From Sedimentibacter hydroxybenzoicus DSM 7310 (lineage in GTDB: Bacteria; Bacillota; Clostridia; Tissierellales; Sedimentibacteraceae), in assembly GCF_013403245.1 (NCBI RefSeq), contig NZ_JACBNQ010000004.1:124001-188000 (forward strand): a stretch of 64,000 nucleotides of DNA, written 5' to 3'. Positions 34,935 through 44,894 of the stretch are shown here, one piece after another (within the stretch, counting starts at the first letter, position 1; every line of letters starts with the position of its first letter). The notes below the pieces were generated by a model. That model made no database searches, had not been told where the DNA came from, and saw nothing but the letters and a program-made list of their open reading frames with translations. Both the position numbers and the translations under genes were made by a program.

Positions 34935-35885
34935 ATGAATGATAAAACTGTGGTACTAAATGCCGGCGTGGTAAATTATGATGGGAATGTTGATTACTCA
35001 CAAATTGCATCTGAAGTGGTAATCTATGATGAAACGCCCGAAGATAAAATTTTGGAACGAGTTGACGGTTTCGCAGTCGTTGTAACAAAAGAAATGAAAG
35101 TCAGAGGGGACATTATCAGAAAATTCCCTGATAGCGTAAAGATGATTTGTGAAGCCGGAACCGGATATAACAATATAGATTTGGATGCTGTACGCGAAAA
35201 AGGAATCATATTATGCAACATCCCTGCGTATAGCAGCGAACGAGTGGCGCATACAGCAATTCTTTTGATTTTAAATCTGGCAAGCTCAATGCAAAAACAG
35301 ATTCGTATGCTTTCAGAAGGTAATCATGATAATTTCCATAAGCACTTAATGGTAGACCATGTTGAATTAAATGGCAAAACATTGGGGGTTATCGGTTATG
35401 GAAATATTGCAAAAGAAATAATCAAAGTAGCGCAAGCGTTGGGAATGAAAGTTTTGGTATCGGTCAGAACTCCAAGAGAAAATGTAGGACAAATTAGCTT
35501 TACAACAAAGGAAGAAGTTTTCATGCAAAGTGATTTCATTTCTCTTAATTGTCCTTTAAATGAATCAACAAGGCATATGATCAATAAAGATACTTTAGCA
35601 ATGATGAAACCGACAGCATATTTAATCAATACTGCGCGAGGAGGATTGGTTGATGAAAAAGCATTGATTGATGCATTGCAAAATAATGTAATTGCCGGTG
35701 CGGGATTAGATGTGCAGGAAGTAGAGCCGTTAGATGATGCAAGTCCATTGTATACAATGGATAATGTTATCATTACTCCGCACATGGGATGGCGGGGATT
35801 AGAAACAAGACAACGCTTAGTTTCATTAATCCAAGATAATATCAAAGCTTTTTCTAAAGGACAGCCGATTAACAGAGTAGACTAA
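34935..35885 (+). CDS. D-2-hydroxyacid dehydrogenase (NAD-dependent)
   Basis: This oxidoreductase (316 aa) of the D-isomer 2-hydroxyacid dehydrogenase family interconverts 2-oxoacids and D-2-hydroxyacids with NAD(H). The NAD-binding domain shows LNGKTLGVIGYGNIAKEI (about 140-157) and the catalytic triad segments LINTARGGLVDEKAL (Arg), DVQEVEPL (Glu) and IITPHMGWRG (His). The substrate is not predictable. The ATG at 34935 with AAAGGAGA is preferred over 34902. It is followed by a strong terminator. Confidence 0.9.
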   Translation: MNDKTVVLNAGVVNYDGNVDYSQIASEVVIYDETPEDKILERVDGFAVVVTKEMKVRGDIIRKFPDSVKMICEAGTGYNNIDLDAVREKGIILCNIPAYSSERVAHTAILLILNLASSMQKQIRMLSEGNHDNFHKHLMVDHVELNGKTLGVIGYGNIAKEIIKVAQALGMKVLVSVRTPRENVGQISFTTKEEVFMQSDFISLNCPLNESTRHMINKDTLAMMKPTAYLINTARGGLVDEKALIDALQNNVIAGAGLDVQEVEPLDDASPLYTMDNVIITPHMGWRGLETRQRLVSLIQDNIKAFSKGQPINRVD

Positions 35886-35891
35886 AATAGG

Positions 35892-35926
35892 GCAAGATAA
35901 GATTATATTTCTTATCTTGCTTTTTT
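35892..35926 (+). terminator. Rho-independent terminator
   Basis: GCAAGATAAG pairs perfectly with CTTATCTTGC, followed by TTTTTT. It is nearly the same as the terminator at 7300. Confidence 0.9.
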
Positions 35927-35934
35927 AACTTTCC

Positions 35935-35982
35935 TTGCATAAGTTTAGAAATTATAGTACAATGAAACCAGAACGTACATTC
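35935..35982 (+). promoter_or_regulatory. SOS-type promoter of the Y-family polymerase operon
   Basis: TTGCAT (35935-35940) and TACAAT (35958-35963) are 17 bases apart. GAACGTACATTC (35971-35982), one base off GAAC-N4-GTTC, lies over the expected transcription start, a classic LexA-repression arrangement. A related unit is at 15323-15370. Confidence 0.7.
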
Positions 35983-36109
35983 GAGAATATACTATATTAC
36001 GACGGAGGGCATAAAGACCAATTGTCATTAGCTGAGGTTGTATATACTATAATAATAAAGAAATAATCTTAAACAGATGAATTTTTAAGGAGGCGACCGG
36101 AGAATAAAC

Positions 36110-37633
36110 ATGAAGAACAGAACCTATTTTGCAATCGATTTAAAATCATTCTACGCTTCGGTTGAGTGCGTGGAACGAGGGCTCGACCCGATGACCACTA
36201 ATCTTGTTGTCGCTGATGCAAGCCGTACCGAAAAAACCATTTGTCTCGCCGTCTCCCCCTCCCTCAAAGCATACGGTATTTCCGGGAGAGCGAGGCTGTT
36301 TGAGGTCGTGCAAAAGGTCAGGGAATTAAATGCAGAACGTCTGCGCAAAGCACCGGAGCGTACTTTTTCAGGTGTTTCCTTCAGCGATACTGAATTGAAA
36401 GCTTCACCGGGTATTTCGTTGGACTATATTATTGCTCCGCCGAGAATGGCACATTATATAGAGTACAGCACACGTATTTACAATATTTACTTGAAATACA
36501 TCGCGCCGGAGGATATCCATGTCTATTCCATCGATGAGGTATTCGTTGATGCTACCGATTATCTGCACACCTACAACATTTCGGCCCGTGAGCTTGTTAC
36601 GAAAATGGTTCTTGATGTACTTAAAACGACCGGCATTACAGCATCGGCTGGAATCGGCACAAACTTGTATCTTTGCAAAATCGCTATGGATATTCAGGCA
36701 AAGCATGTTCCGACGGATCAGAATGGCGTACAGATTGCTGAATTGGATGAAATGAGCTACCGTCGCTTGCTGTGGTCACACCGTCCTCTGACAGATTTTT
36801 GGCGCATTGGCAAAGGATATGCCAAGAAGCTGGAGGAACAAGGTATCTTTACCATGGGAGATATTGCAAGGTGCTCTCTCGGTAAGCCCAACGATTACTA
36901 CAACGAGGAATTGCTATACAGGTTGTTCGGCATAAATGCGGAGTTATTGATAGACCATGCATGGGGCTGGGAGCCATGTACGATTGCCGATATCAAAGCA
37001 TATAAGCCAAGCACAAACAGTATTGGATCGGGTCAGGTACTGCAATGTGCCTATACCTTTGATAAAGCGAAGCTGATTGTTCGTGAAATGACCGATTTGC
37101 TGGTACTTGATCTGGTGGATAAAAGGCTTGTGACCGACCAGCTTGTTTTGACGATTGGATATGATATTGAAAATCTGATAAATCCAAAGATAAAGAAATC
37201 ATATCACGGGGCGATTACCATTGATCACTACGGACGTGCCGTTCCGAAATCAGCCCATGGTACGACAAATCTTGGCAGACAAACCTCCTCCGCAAAACTG
37301 ATTATGGATGCCGTCACAAAGTTGTTTGAGCGCATTGTTGACGAAAATCTCCTGATCAGGAGAGTCAACATCACAGCGAATCATGTTGTTGACGAGGGAA
37401 CCGTTCAAAAGACGGACAGTTTTGACCAGCTTGACCTTTTCACAGATTATGTGGCTGAACGGTCGAAAAAAGAGAAAGAAGAAGCCGAGCTTGAAAAAGA
37501 AAAAAAGATGCAGAAAGCAATGGTGGAGATAAAAAAGAAATACGGAAAGAACGCTGTTCTAAAGGGTATGAATCTGGAGGAAGGTGCTACTACATTAGAT
37601 CGGAACAAGCAGATTGGAGGGCATAAGGCATGA
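36110..37633 (+). CDS. Y-family DNA polymerase (UmuC/DinB-like)
   Basis: This translesion polymerase has 507 aa. The palm begins TYFAIDLKSFYASVECVERG with the first catalytic Asp, followed by DVHVYSIDEVFVDAT-type motif (here IHVYSIDEVFVDATDYL) with the Asp-Glu pair. The segment TASAGIGTNLYLCKIAMDI and the little-finger domain follow, and the C-terminal 60 residues are Lys/Glu-rich. It bypasses DNA lesions at the cost of accuracy. It is translationally coupled (ATGA overlap) to a YolD-like gene and sits under an SOS-type promoter, the usual Gram-positive pairing seen also on mobile elements. GC content is above that of the surrounding DNA. Confidence 0.92.
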   Translation: MKNRTYFAIDLKSFYASVECVERGLDPMTTNLVVADASRTEKTICLAVSPSLKAYGISGRARLFEVVQKVRELNAERLRKAPERTFSGVSFSDTELKASPGISLDYIIAPPRMAHYIEYSTRIYNIYLKYIAPEDIHVYSIDEVFVDATDYLHTYNISARELVTKMVLDVLKTTGITASAGIGTNLYLCKIAMDIQAKHVPTDQNGVQIAELDEMSYRRLLWSHRPLTDFWRIGKGYAKKLEEQGIFTMGDIARCSLGKPNDYYNEELLYRLFGINAELLIDHAWGWEPCTIADIKAYKPSTNSIGSGQVLQCAYTFDKAKLIVREMTDLLVLDLVDKRLVTDQLVLTIGYDIENLINPKIKKSYHGAITIDHYGRAVPKSAHGTTNLGRQTSSAKLIMDAVTKLFERIVDENLLIRRVNITANHVVDEGTVQKTDSFDQLDLFTDYVAERSKKEKEEAELEKEKKMQKAMVEIKKKYGKNAVLKGMNLEEGATTLDRNKQIGGHKA

Positions 37634-38046
37634 CAAAGACATATGACGATATCATCCATCTACCGCACCATGTTTCTACTACACATCCTCATATGGCAGC
37701 TATTGACCGGGCGGCTCAATTTTCTCCCTTTGCCGCACTGACCGGATATAATGCTGCCATCAAAGAAACCGCAAGGTTGACTGATGAGAGAGTAGAATTG
37801 GACGAATATACGAAAGGCGCCTTGAGCGACAAGCTACAGATCGTATCAGAACGCCTTAAAGAGCATCCTGAAATTGCAATCACCTACTTTCAGCCGGATG
37901 CTGAGAAGGATGGCGGTGCTTACGTTACTGCTGCCTGCACAGTTAAAAAGATAGACGCATATGAACGTATTGTAGTTATGACGGATGGAACAGTAATCCC
38001 CATAGGTGAAATAATTAGAATAGATGGGCAGATATACGATTTATAA
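37630..38046 (+). CDS. YolD-like family protein
   Basis: This 138-residue protein pairs with Y-family polymerases in Firmicutes and is proposed to modulate them. It reads HPHMAAIDRAAQFSPFAALT (the family's M...DRAAQF.PFAAL signature, about 20-40) and has a C-terminal strand-rich half. Its start overlaps the polymerase stop. A very long hairpin follows. Confidence 0.88.
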   Translation: MTKTYDDIIHLPHHVSTTHPHMAAIDRAAQFSPFAALTGYNAAIKETARLTDERVELDEYTKGALSDKLQIVSERLKEHPEIAITYFQPDAEKDGGAYVTAACTVKKIDAYERIVVMTDGTVIPIGEIIRIDGQIYDL

Positions 38047-38184
38047 ACACTTGTCCCAGATATCAATATCGGATATAATATTGATATAAACTTAAGGATA
38101 ATTATAGTAATAAGAATATTATGAATAATTACTCCTATGCATATATAAGAGAGTTATAGGAGATCAATAGGAATAGCAAATAAA

Positions 38185-38240
38185 AGGGATTAAAGATTTT
38201 TACGGATTCAGAATTGGAAGAGAGTTCGGTTATTTGAAAA
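38185..38240 (+). pseudogene. Possible rhuM scrap
   Basis: IFTDSELEESSVI followed by a stop resembles the VFEDDELEENSVV block of rhuM. It is short, so it is only a suggestion. The rest of 38047-38382 holds the hairpin at 38263-38314. Confidence 0.4.
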
Positions 38241-38262
38241 TGGGTTAATCAAATAGCGAGTA

Positions 38263-38314
38263 CGAAAACATAAAAGGACTCGTGCTTGTCAGCATGATTC
38301 TTTTTATGTTTTCG
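38263..38314. terminator. Very long hairpin (23-bp stem)
   Basis: Bases 38263-38285 pair with 38292-38314 (only G-T wobbles besides perfect pairs) around a 6-base loop; the arms contain CGAAAACATAAAA and TTTTTATGTTTTCG. It sits between the polymerase operon and the convergent catalase gene and may terminate both, or be the end of a small mobile repeat. Confidence 0.65.
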
Positions 38315-38382
38315 CATGGATTATGCTTCATTTCTTGTTCCATTATCATAGAAAATCAAATCTGCTATTGAAGCAATAGGAT

Positions 38383-39741
38383 TTATTTTCTCACTGTACC
38401 TGAATACAAAAGCATTTGATTTCTGACCATATCTGCAAGTGCAGGAGAAACCCGCTCCAAGTGCCGTAAGACGGTTCGTTGTGTATTAGGCTGGGCATCC
38501 ACAAGTCCCGACGCAATATTATTTGCAAGGTTCTTTTTCTCTGTTGCAGAAAAGGACTCATATCTCTGGCTTGCTTGTGTAAAATCGTCAGGATTAGGGA
38601 TTTCGGCACGCATGATTTCACCTGCGACATATCTGCCGTTTCCGCTGGATACCATAGATGCAGGAGACCAGTTTAGCTGTTTGTTGACGGGTATATTACG
38701 ATAATCAGGACCCAGTCTGTGACGCTGTGCATCCGAATAAATAAAGGTACGTCCTTGCAGCACCTTGTCATCTGAAAATTCCAGACCGGGAAGCAAATTC
38801 GCCGGATTAAATGCTAATTTGTCTACTTGATCGGCATAATTTTCAGGATTGCAGTTCAAAACCATCCGTCCGACAGGCAAGAGAGGATATACGGCTTCAT
38901 CCCATACCTTAGTATCATCCAAAGGGTCAAAGGGAAGAAGCTTTGCATCTTCAGGATTCATCAGCTGTACACGCATCTCGTATTCCACGGCATTTCCTTT
39001 TGCTATACTGTCATACAGGTCACGTCCGGCAATATCAGGGTCTTCGCATGCCAGTCGTTGAGCCTCCTGCTGGTCAATGTATTGCACACCTGCCATAGGG
39101 AACCAGTGATATTTTACATAGTTGCGAACACCCTGTGCATTTCGCCAGACATAAGTGCTTACACTATATCCCTTGATATGGCGAAGACTCTTTACCGTTC
39201 CTAAATCCGAGAAAAACCATATCAGCATATTCGTTGACTCGGGATACTCGGCAAACATGCTCCAAAGTCTCTCGGGGTCAGGAAGATTATTCACCGGTGA
39301 GGGCGAAAGGTGGCTGATTATATCCGGTACACGAATGGCGTCCCGCACAAAAAAGACAGGGAGATGATTACAGAGTAAATCAAAAATTCCTTCCTCGGTA
39401 TAAAATCTGGTGCTGAAGCCCCTCACATTTCTTAAGGTGTCCGGTGTTCCCTTATTGCTTGAAGCCAGAGAGAAACGCACCGCTACCGGCACCTGTTTAT
39501 TAGGGGTTTGCAAAAACCCGGCTTTTGTATACTGCTTCATTGAGTGAGTGGTGTAAAAATATCCAAAAGCACCATACCCTTTTGTATGGATACGTCTTGG
39601 CAGTGTGGTGGAGAATACAAAGTCTTCCAAGGTTTCATGCAGAACGGTATCCTGCACAAGGACGGGACCGCGAACACCCACCGTTTGGGAATGAGATGCA
39701 TTTGATAAAGGCGATTGAGATTGATTGTGATTATTGTACAT
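38383..39741 (-). CDS. Heme catalase
   Basis: This enzyme (452 aa) converts hydrogen peroxide to water and oxygen. Visible are the catalytic His52 in RRIHTKGYGAFGYF, Asn125 in DLLCNHLPVFF, VRFSLASSNKG and RNVRGFSTRFY in the core, and the heme-ligand Tyr region GRTFIYSDAQRHRLG (about 350). The C-terminus is slightly shorter than in typical small-subunit catalases and has no added flavodoxin domain. There is no signal peptide, so it is cytoplasmic. It stands alone and converges on the YolD operon. With the bacteriohemerythrin it points to an anaerobe that meets oxygen. Confidence 0.92.
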   Translation of the reverse strand: MYNNHNQSQSPLSNASHSQTVGVRGPVLVQDTVLHETLEDFVFSTTLPRRIHTKGYGAFGYFYTTHSMKQYTKAGFLQTPNKQVPVAVRFSLASSNKGTPDTLRNVRGFSTRFYTEEGIFDLLCNHLPVFFVRDAIRVPDIISHLSPSPVNNLPDPERLWSMFAEYPESTNMLIWFFSDLGTVKSLRHIKGYSVSTYVWRNAQGVRNYVKYHWFPMAGVQYIDQQEAQRLACEDPDIAGRDLYDSIAKGNAVEYEMRVQLMNPEDAKLLPFDPLDDTKVWDEAVYPLLPVGRMVLNCNPENYADQVDKLAFNPANLLPGLEFSDDKVLQGRTFIYSDAQRHRLGPDYRNIPVNKQLNWSPASMVSSGNGRYVAGEIMRAEIPNPDDFTQASQRYESFSATEKKNLANNIASGLVDAQPNTQRTVLRHLERVSPALADMVRNQMLLYSGTVRK

Positions 39742-39923
39742 TTATAATCCCTCCAACCGTGTTAAAAACACGAAAATAATATAATAAAGTGTATTCTAGG
39801 TTTTCATAAATTATACCATTTTGTGTCTGTATGCTTCAACTTTACGCATACGGCACGTCAGATGTCTGAAGCTTATTATAATGAGTGACATGAGCAGCAG
39901 TGTGTTTTGAAAGGAGACGTGAA

Positions 39924-41909
39924 ATGATTCTCAAGAAGGCAAAAGGAAACAGTGGAATCATAAGAAAAGAAGAAGGAACAAAAACAGGGAGCCTGCAGCG
40001 GCATTTAAAACAGTTAATCGCAGTGATAATCGTAGGCATGCTCACCATTTTTTGGTTAGGAACCGGACGGAATTTCGAGCCTTATCCGAAGGCGGAGACA
40101 GGAATCATGGACTTAACACAACTGGAATTTGAAAATGATGTGGTCTCTTTAGATGGACAGTGGGAATTTTTTTGGAACCGGCTCCTGAATCCCGGTGAAT
40201 TAAAAACCGACATAGTAATTGAGTATGTTGATATTCCAAGTTCATGGAACAAATATGTGTCCAATAAGAGTACTTATTACGGAGACGGTTATGCAACCTA
40301 CAGATTGATTTTCATAACTGAGGAGGAGCAGAGATTAGCTTTAAAGATTCCAAGACTGCGTACGGCATACAAGCTTTGGGTCAATGGAGAATTGATTGCC
40401 TCTGCCGGAACAGTGGGTAAAGCCAGAGAGGCCATGAAACCTCAATATCTGCCTCAAATTTCTTTTTTTGAGGCACAACAAGGAGAAAATGAGATTTTAA
40501 TTCAGGTTTCTAATTTTTATCATCGCAGTGGCGGCATATTGGAGAGTTTAAAGCTTGGTAGTGAAGATCAGATATTTGAGCTGAAACTAAAAAGTATGGC
40601 TATGGAATTTATTTTGTTTGGAAGCTTGATGTGTATCGGAACCTATCACCTTACTCTGTTTTTTTTCAGAAGAAAAAAAGATAGCTCTCCAATGTATTTT
40701 GGGTTGTTTTGTATTTTAATCGGAATAAGAATTATGCTGAGCGGAGAATGCTTTCTTTTCTATTTATTTCCTGAATTCAGCTGGGAAATCGCCCATAAAA
40801 TACTGACATTGACCTACTATTTAGGGGTGCCCATTGCACTGATGTTTTTTATAGCAATTTTTCCGGAATATTTCAATATACGAATGATCAAAGCAGCTCA
40901 AATGATGGGGGGTGTTTTTGTATTAATTGTTCTTTTTACTCCTGCGAAGATTTTTACAGTTACTAACATTGTATACCAGATATGGAGTTTTGGTGTAATT
41001 TTCTATATCATAAGTGTGTTTATCAAAATATTCATCCACAGAGAAAAAGATAGCTTGCTGATCGGATTAGGTGCGACAGCCCTATTGATGAGTAGTATAA
41101 ATGATATCATTTTTTTCACTCCATGGATGCATGACAATGAGCTCGTATTTCTAAGGGCTTTGGTTAGAACCGGAAATATTACTCCTCTGGGACTGTTCAT
41201 TTTTGCCTGTACAAATTCTTTGCTGATAGCAAAGAGATTTTCTGATGCCTTGGAACAAGAAGAATTGATGACTGCAAAGCTGACTGAAATGAATGCACAT
41301 TTAGATGAATTGGTATTTCAACGAACCAAAGACCTGGAAGAGTCCAATCAAAAAATAGAATATCAGAACATTGAATTAGAAAGAAAAAATCAAGTTTTGC
41401 AGAGATTTTCTTTTAAAGATCCTTTGACAGGTGTGTGGAACAGACGAAAATATGCTCAAATGATAAAAAGTGAATGGCGCCGATGTTTAAGAGAGCAAAA
41501 ACCCATAGCTTTATTGCTCCTGGATATTGATCATTTTAAAAGATTTAATGATTTTTATGGACATATGGAAGGAGATAAGTGTCTTATTAAAGTCGGACAT
41601 GCCCTCAAGAAATCTTTATCGCGCTCAACCGACATCTTAGCACGTTACGGTGGAGAAGAGTTTATCGTGTTGTTAGCCGGTGCAGGTAAAGAAGAGTCAA
41701 TAAAGACTGCCAACATGTTGAGGCAGAAAATTGAGGATCTTGCGATTCTCCATGAAAAATCACCTGTGAGTGATTATGTAACTGTAAGTATAGGATGTAC
41801 TTCTATGATTCCGAATTTGAATTCTTCCTATCAGGATTTGTTCAATATGGCTGACAAGGCTTTATATCAAGCAAAAAATGCAGGTAGAAATCAGGTTAGA
41901 TTTTTATAA
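39924..41909 (+). CDS. Membrane diguanylate cyclase (7TMR-DISM sensor, GGDEF)
   Basis: This 661-residue enzyme makes c-di-GMP from two GTP. It has an N-terminal anchor (LIAVIIVGMLTIFWLG, about 30-47), an extracellular jelly-roll DISM sensor (about 60-210), seven membrane segments (about 215-420), a coiled coil (about 430-490) and a GGDEF domain. The active motif is RYGGEEF, with an RSTD I-site five residues before it, so product feedback is expected. The start at 39924 has GAAAGGAGA. It is followed by a second cyclase and by the exopolysaccharide operon, whose synthase has a PilZ domain, which suggests local c-di-GMP supply. Confidence 0.9.
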   Translation: MILKKAKGNSGIIRKEEGTKTGSLQRHLKQLIAVIIVGMLTIFWLGTGRNFEPYPKAETGIMDLTQLEFENDVVSLDGQWEFFWNRLLNPGELKTDIVIEYVDIPSSWNKYVSNKSTYYGDGYATYRLIFITEEEQRLALKIPRLRTAYKLWVNGELIASAGTVGKAREAMKPQYLPQISFFEAQQGENEILIQVSNFYHRSGGILESLKLGSEDQIFELKLKSMAMEFILFGSLMCIGTYHLTLFFFRRKKDSSPMYFGLFCILIGIRIMLSGECFLFYLFPEFSWEIAHKILTLTYYLGVPIALMFFIAIFPEYFNIRMIKAAQMMGGVFVLIVLFTPAKIFTVTNIVYQIWSFGVIFYIISVFIKIFIHREKDSLLIGLGATALLMSSINDIIFFTPWMHDNELVFLRALVRTGNITPLGLFIFACTNSLLIAKRFSDALEQEELMTAKLTEMNAHLDELVFQRTKDLEESNQKIEYQNIELERKNQVLQRFSFKDPLTGVWNRRKYAQMIKSEWRRCLREQKPIALLLLDIDHFKRFNDFYGHMEGDKCLIKVGHALKKSLSRSTDILARYGGEEFIVLLAGAGKEESIKTANMLRQKIEDLAILHEKSPVSDYVTVSIGCTSMIPNLNSSYQDLFNMADKALYQAKNAGRNQVRFL

Positions 41910-42036
41910 AAATCTAAGGGAGTTTTCCGGATAATGTTATGGTAAGTAGCTTTATTCTTTTCCGATAATTATTGATTTCTTATAAAAAATGGTATAATAT
42001 ACTATTAATAAGAGGTGCTGCAAAGGAGGGAAAAAC

Positions 42037-43539
42037 GTGCAGTATTTTAATATATTTGTAATACTTGTATTTATGGCAACTATTTGCTCGGTTATTCTTA
42101 TACTGTATACTATTAAGCATCGCAATGTCGATAAATCATATTTTTTAATTTTTCTTTCTGCCGCTACTTATTTATATACTTTTGGCTATCTTTTAGAAAT
42201 AACCTCATCTACATTAGAAACAGCTTTTTGCACAGTTCGTATGCAGTACACGGGTTTGCCTTTCATTCTGCCCATCAGCTATCTGTTTGTGAGGGATATT
42301 TACGGTGAAAAGCATCTAAGCAAACTAAAGCTGTTTTTTCTGTTTTCAGTTCCTGTTCTTACCGTAATCACTATGCAGTTATATCCGCTTATGAAAATTT
42401 TCTATTCAAATATTGAATATATCTCCAACGGGTACATAGCCAACTGCCGAGTGTATCCCGGACCATTTTACCACCTGTATACCGGTTTTAGCTATCTCAT
42501 TTTTTTATTGATTATTCGTTTGATTATTATCAAACTAAAGGGGAGCAGCAAACTGAAAAAGCAGCAAAGCCTGATTCTTTTGGTAGCATGTCTGATTCCT
42601 ACGCTTTGCAGCATACCATATGTTCTGTCCACAGCCAAGCTGCGATACGATCCGACTCCGATTGCAAATGCCATCTCTATGATACTGCTGCTTTATGCAA
42701 TACGCTACCACAATCTGATCAATGTAGTACCATTAGCAAGAGCACAGGTAATTGAATCAATGGATGACGCTTTTATTGTCTGCGATAAGGATTTTAATTT
42801 TCTGGACGCAAATGAAGCAGCAAAGCAATTGTTTCCTGAACTTAAAAATTTAATACCGGGGGATGCTATAGAAGGGGTGGAGCGTTTCAAGGATACAACT
42901 GAACTGAGCATTCAAAGAGGAAATGAAACACGATTTTATAAGTCGACTCAAACCTGTATCCTGCAGGATAGAATGGTTAAAGGTATTTGTATTGTGCTTC
43001 ACGATGTCACTGAAAATGAAAAACTGCTTAAAAAGCTGCGCATACAGGCCTCTTTTGATCCTTTGATGAACATCTACAACAGGGGGACTTTATTTGAAGC
43101 TGCAAAGCTGATGCTGAATTCCGAAAAAGCTAAACAGCTTTCCTATGCACTGCTGATGATAGACCTTGATTTTTTTAAGATTGTCAACGATACTTACGGA
43201 CATTTCGCAGGAGACCTTGTACTAAAAACTGTCGTTTCTATTATAAAGAAGACTTTTCGCAAGGATGATATCATTGGTCGTTATGGAGGTGAAGAAATTG
43301 TTGTTTTACTGGAAAACATTTCAGTAGAACAGACTTTTCGTATTGCTGAAGAATTGAGAAAAATTATTGAGAACACACCTATTTCTTATCAAAATCATAC
43401 AATTAACATTACTATCAGCATCGGTGTCGCTCACTCTCCGGCCGGAGAGGGTCATTCGTTTGAGAATATGCTGGACAGGGCAGATGCTGCAATGTACGAA
43501 GCTAAAAACAGCGGACGTAACCGTACTGTTGCAGAATAA
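42037..43539 (+). CDS. Membrane diguanylate cyclase (histidine-kinase-type 7TM, PAS, GGDEF)
   Basis: This 500-residue protein has seven N-terminal membrane segments of the HisKA_7TM sensor type (about 1-225), a PAS domain (AFIVCDKDFNFLDANEAAKQ, about 245-330) and a C-terminal GGDEF domain. The motif is RYGGEEIVVLL (Ile in the last position of GGEEF), with an RKDD I-site upstream; the metal- and GTP-binding residues look intact. It should make c-di-GMP in response to a membrane or PAS signal. The GTG start has AAAGGAGGG. It lies 128 bases after the first cyclase. Confidence 0.88.
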   Translation: MQYFNIFVILVFMATICSVILILYTIKHRNVDKSYFLIFLSAATYLYTFGYLLEITSSTLETAFCTVRMQYTGLPFILPISYLFVRDIYGEKHLSKLKLFFLFSVPVLTVITMQLYPLMKIFYSNIEYISNGYIANCRVYPGPFYHLYTGFSYLIFLLIIRLIIIKLKGSSKLKKQQSLILLVACLIPTLCSIPYVLSTAKLRYDPTPIANAISMILLLYAIRYHNLINVVPLARAQVIESMDDAFIVCDKDFNFLDANEAAKQLFPELKNLIPGDAIEGVERFKDTTELSIQRGNETRFYKSTQTCILQDRMVKGICIVLHDVTENEKLLKKLRIQASFDPLMNIYNRGTLFEAAKLMLNSEKAKQLSYALLMIDLDFFKIVNDTYGHFAGDLVLKTVVSIIKKTFRKDDIIGRYGGEEIVVLLENISVEQTFRIAEELRKIIENTPISYQNHTINITISIGVAHSPAGEGHSFENMLDRADAAMYEAKNSGRNRTVAE

Positions 43540-43696
43540 ATATTTGCGAGTTGTTTGAGGTATGTGCCGCATTATTTGACAAATAATGCTAAAATAATAC
43601 ATAAAACAACCTTTTTTGATGCACAAAATTGAAATAATGTCATAAATATAAAGTATGGATTATAAAAATCCTGTTTAATAAAAAGGGGTTTTTTGT

Positions 43697-44836
43697 ATGA
43701 ATAAGAATGAAAACTTTTCTGATTTAGTTTCATTTATTAATAATGACGATTTCAATAAAATTAAGACGACAGAAGATAATTTTAATAATGCATGGAATTG
43801 GGGCTGTAATCCGTGTATACCGCCTTGCTCATTGTGTCCTCCCGGACCTCCAGGTCCGCAGGGAGCAACAGGCCCGGCAGGTCCACAGGGAGCGGCAGGT
43901 CCACAAGGGCCACAAGGTGTGGCAGGCCCACAAGGACCTCAAGGAGCAACAGGTCCGGCAGGTCCGCAAGGAGCAACAGGTCCGGCGGGTCCGCAAGGAG
44001 CAACAGGTCCGGTAGGTGCGCAGGGAGCAGTAGGTCCACAAGGCCCACAGGGAGAAACAGGTTCGACAGGTCCTCAGGGAGCAGCAGGTCCGGCAGGTCC
44101 TCAGGGAGCAGCAGGTCCGGCAGGTCCTCAGGGAGAAGCAGGTCCGGCAGGTCCACAAGGTCCACAAGGAGCAGCAGGCCCGGCAGGCCCTCAGGGAGTG
44201 GCAGGTCCGGCAGGTCCGCAAGGCCCGGCAGGCCCGGCAGGGCCACAAGGTCCACAGGGAGAAGCAGGTCCGGAAGGCCCACAGGGAGAAGCAGGTCCGG
44301 CAGGTCCTCAGGGAGAAGCAGGTCCGGCAGGTCCACAAGGCCCACAAGGAGCAGCAGGCCCGGCAGGTCCTCAGGGAGAAACAGGTCCGGAAGGCCCGCA
44401 GGGTCCAACCGGAGAAGTCGTGTTGGCTTATGGATCTTTAAGAGGAAGTACTGTAGAAGTACCTGGAGAAACATTTGTACCTGTACCATTTAATGTGGTA
44501 GGTCCTTTGTCAAGTAATATTACAGTCAGTATGTCAGGCAATGAATTAGTGGTGGGAGAAAGCGGAATTTATCAAATAACGATATCCATTAATGCTGAAG
44601 CTACTACTGATCCTGATCCCGATCAACCGTATCTAAATGCTATTATTACTGTCAATGGTACACCGATTTTTGGCGATACTACTACTTTCTTTAAGATATC
44701 TAACCGAAGCAGTTCGACGTTTGTTGTTCAAGCCTCTTTAACGGCGGGAGATGAAGTAGGAACAAGTATCAGTACGGCTTTTCCTATTTTGGGTTATATG
44801 AATCGCTCTTTAACCATTATTCAGTTAAGCAATTAA
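43697..44836 (+). CDS. Collagen-like triple-helix repeat protein
   Basis: This 379-residue surface protein has a short N-terminal region with a Cys-rich [13 protein letters not shown] segment, then about 63 Gly-X-Y triplets (residues 50-240, dominated by GPAGPQGAA units), and a C-terminal domain of about 139 residues with a strand-rich TNF/C1q-like look ([20 protein letters not shown] onward). Similar proteins form exosporium or biofilm filaments. There is no Sec signal peptide or sorting motif. The repeat DNA is free of stops in most frames, so the long frames on both strands here are shadows. It lies between the c-di-GMP cyclases and the polysaccharide operon, and a terminator follows. Confidence 0.9.
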   Translation: MNKNENFSDLVSFINNDDFNKIKTTEDNFNNAWNWGCNPCIPPCSLCPPGPPGPQGATGPAGPQGAAGPQGPQGVAGPQGPQGATGPAGPQGATGPAGPQGATGPVGAQGAVGPQGPQGETGSTGPQGAAGPAGPQGAAGPAGPQGEAGPAGPQGPQGAAGPAGPQGVAGPAGPQGPAGPAGPQGPQGEAGPEGPQGEAGPAGPQGEAGPAGPQGPQGAAGPAGPQGETGPEGPQGPTGEVVLAYGSLRGSTVEVPGETFVPVPFNVVGPLSSNITVSMSGNELVVGESGIYQITISINAEATTDPDPDQPYLNAIITVNGTPIFGDTTTFFKISNRSSSTFVVQASLTAGDEVGTSISTAFPILGYMNRSLTIIQLSN

Positions 44837-44894
44837 ACTATTATCAAAATTAATGTATTAATGAGTAGAAAATAAAATAAATTGTTAAAGTAAT

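Noticed and set aside
38383-39741. Catalase appeared to have His in place of the catalytic Asn (DLLCNHLPVFF)
   Set aside because: Counting from the catalytic His (His52 to Asn125, 73 residues, the same as His75-Asn148 in human catalase) shows that the catalytic Asn is the first of the pair and is retained.
43850-44410. Regular short repeats that might suggest a CRISPR array
   Set aside because: The repeats are contiguous in-frame codons for Gly-X-Y with no unique spacers; no cas genes are present.
43782-44493. Long open frames on both strands with Leu/Pro- or Ser/Arg-rich repeats
   Set aside because: They are shadows of the Gly-X-Y repeat; the GC-rich 9-base units lack stop codons in most frames and the products are low-complexity translations.
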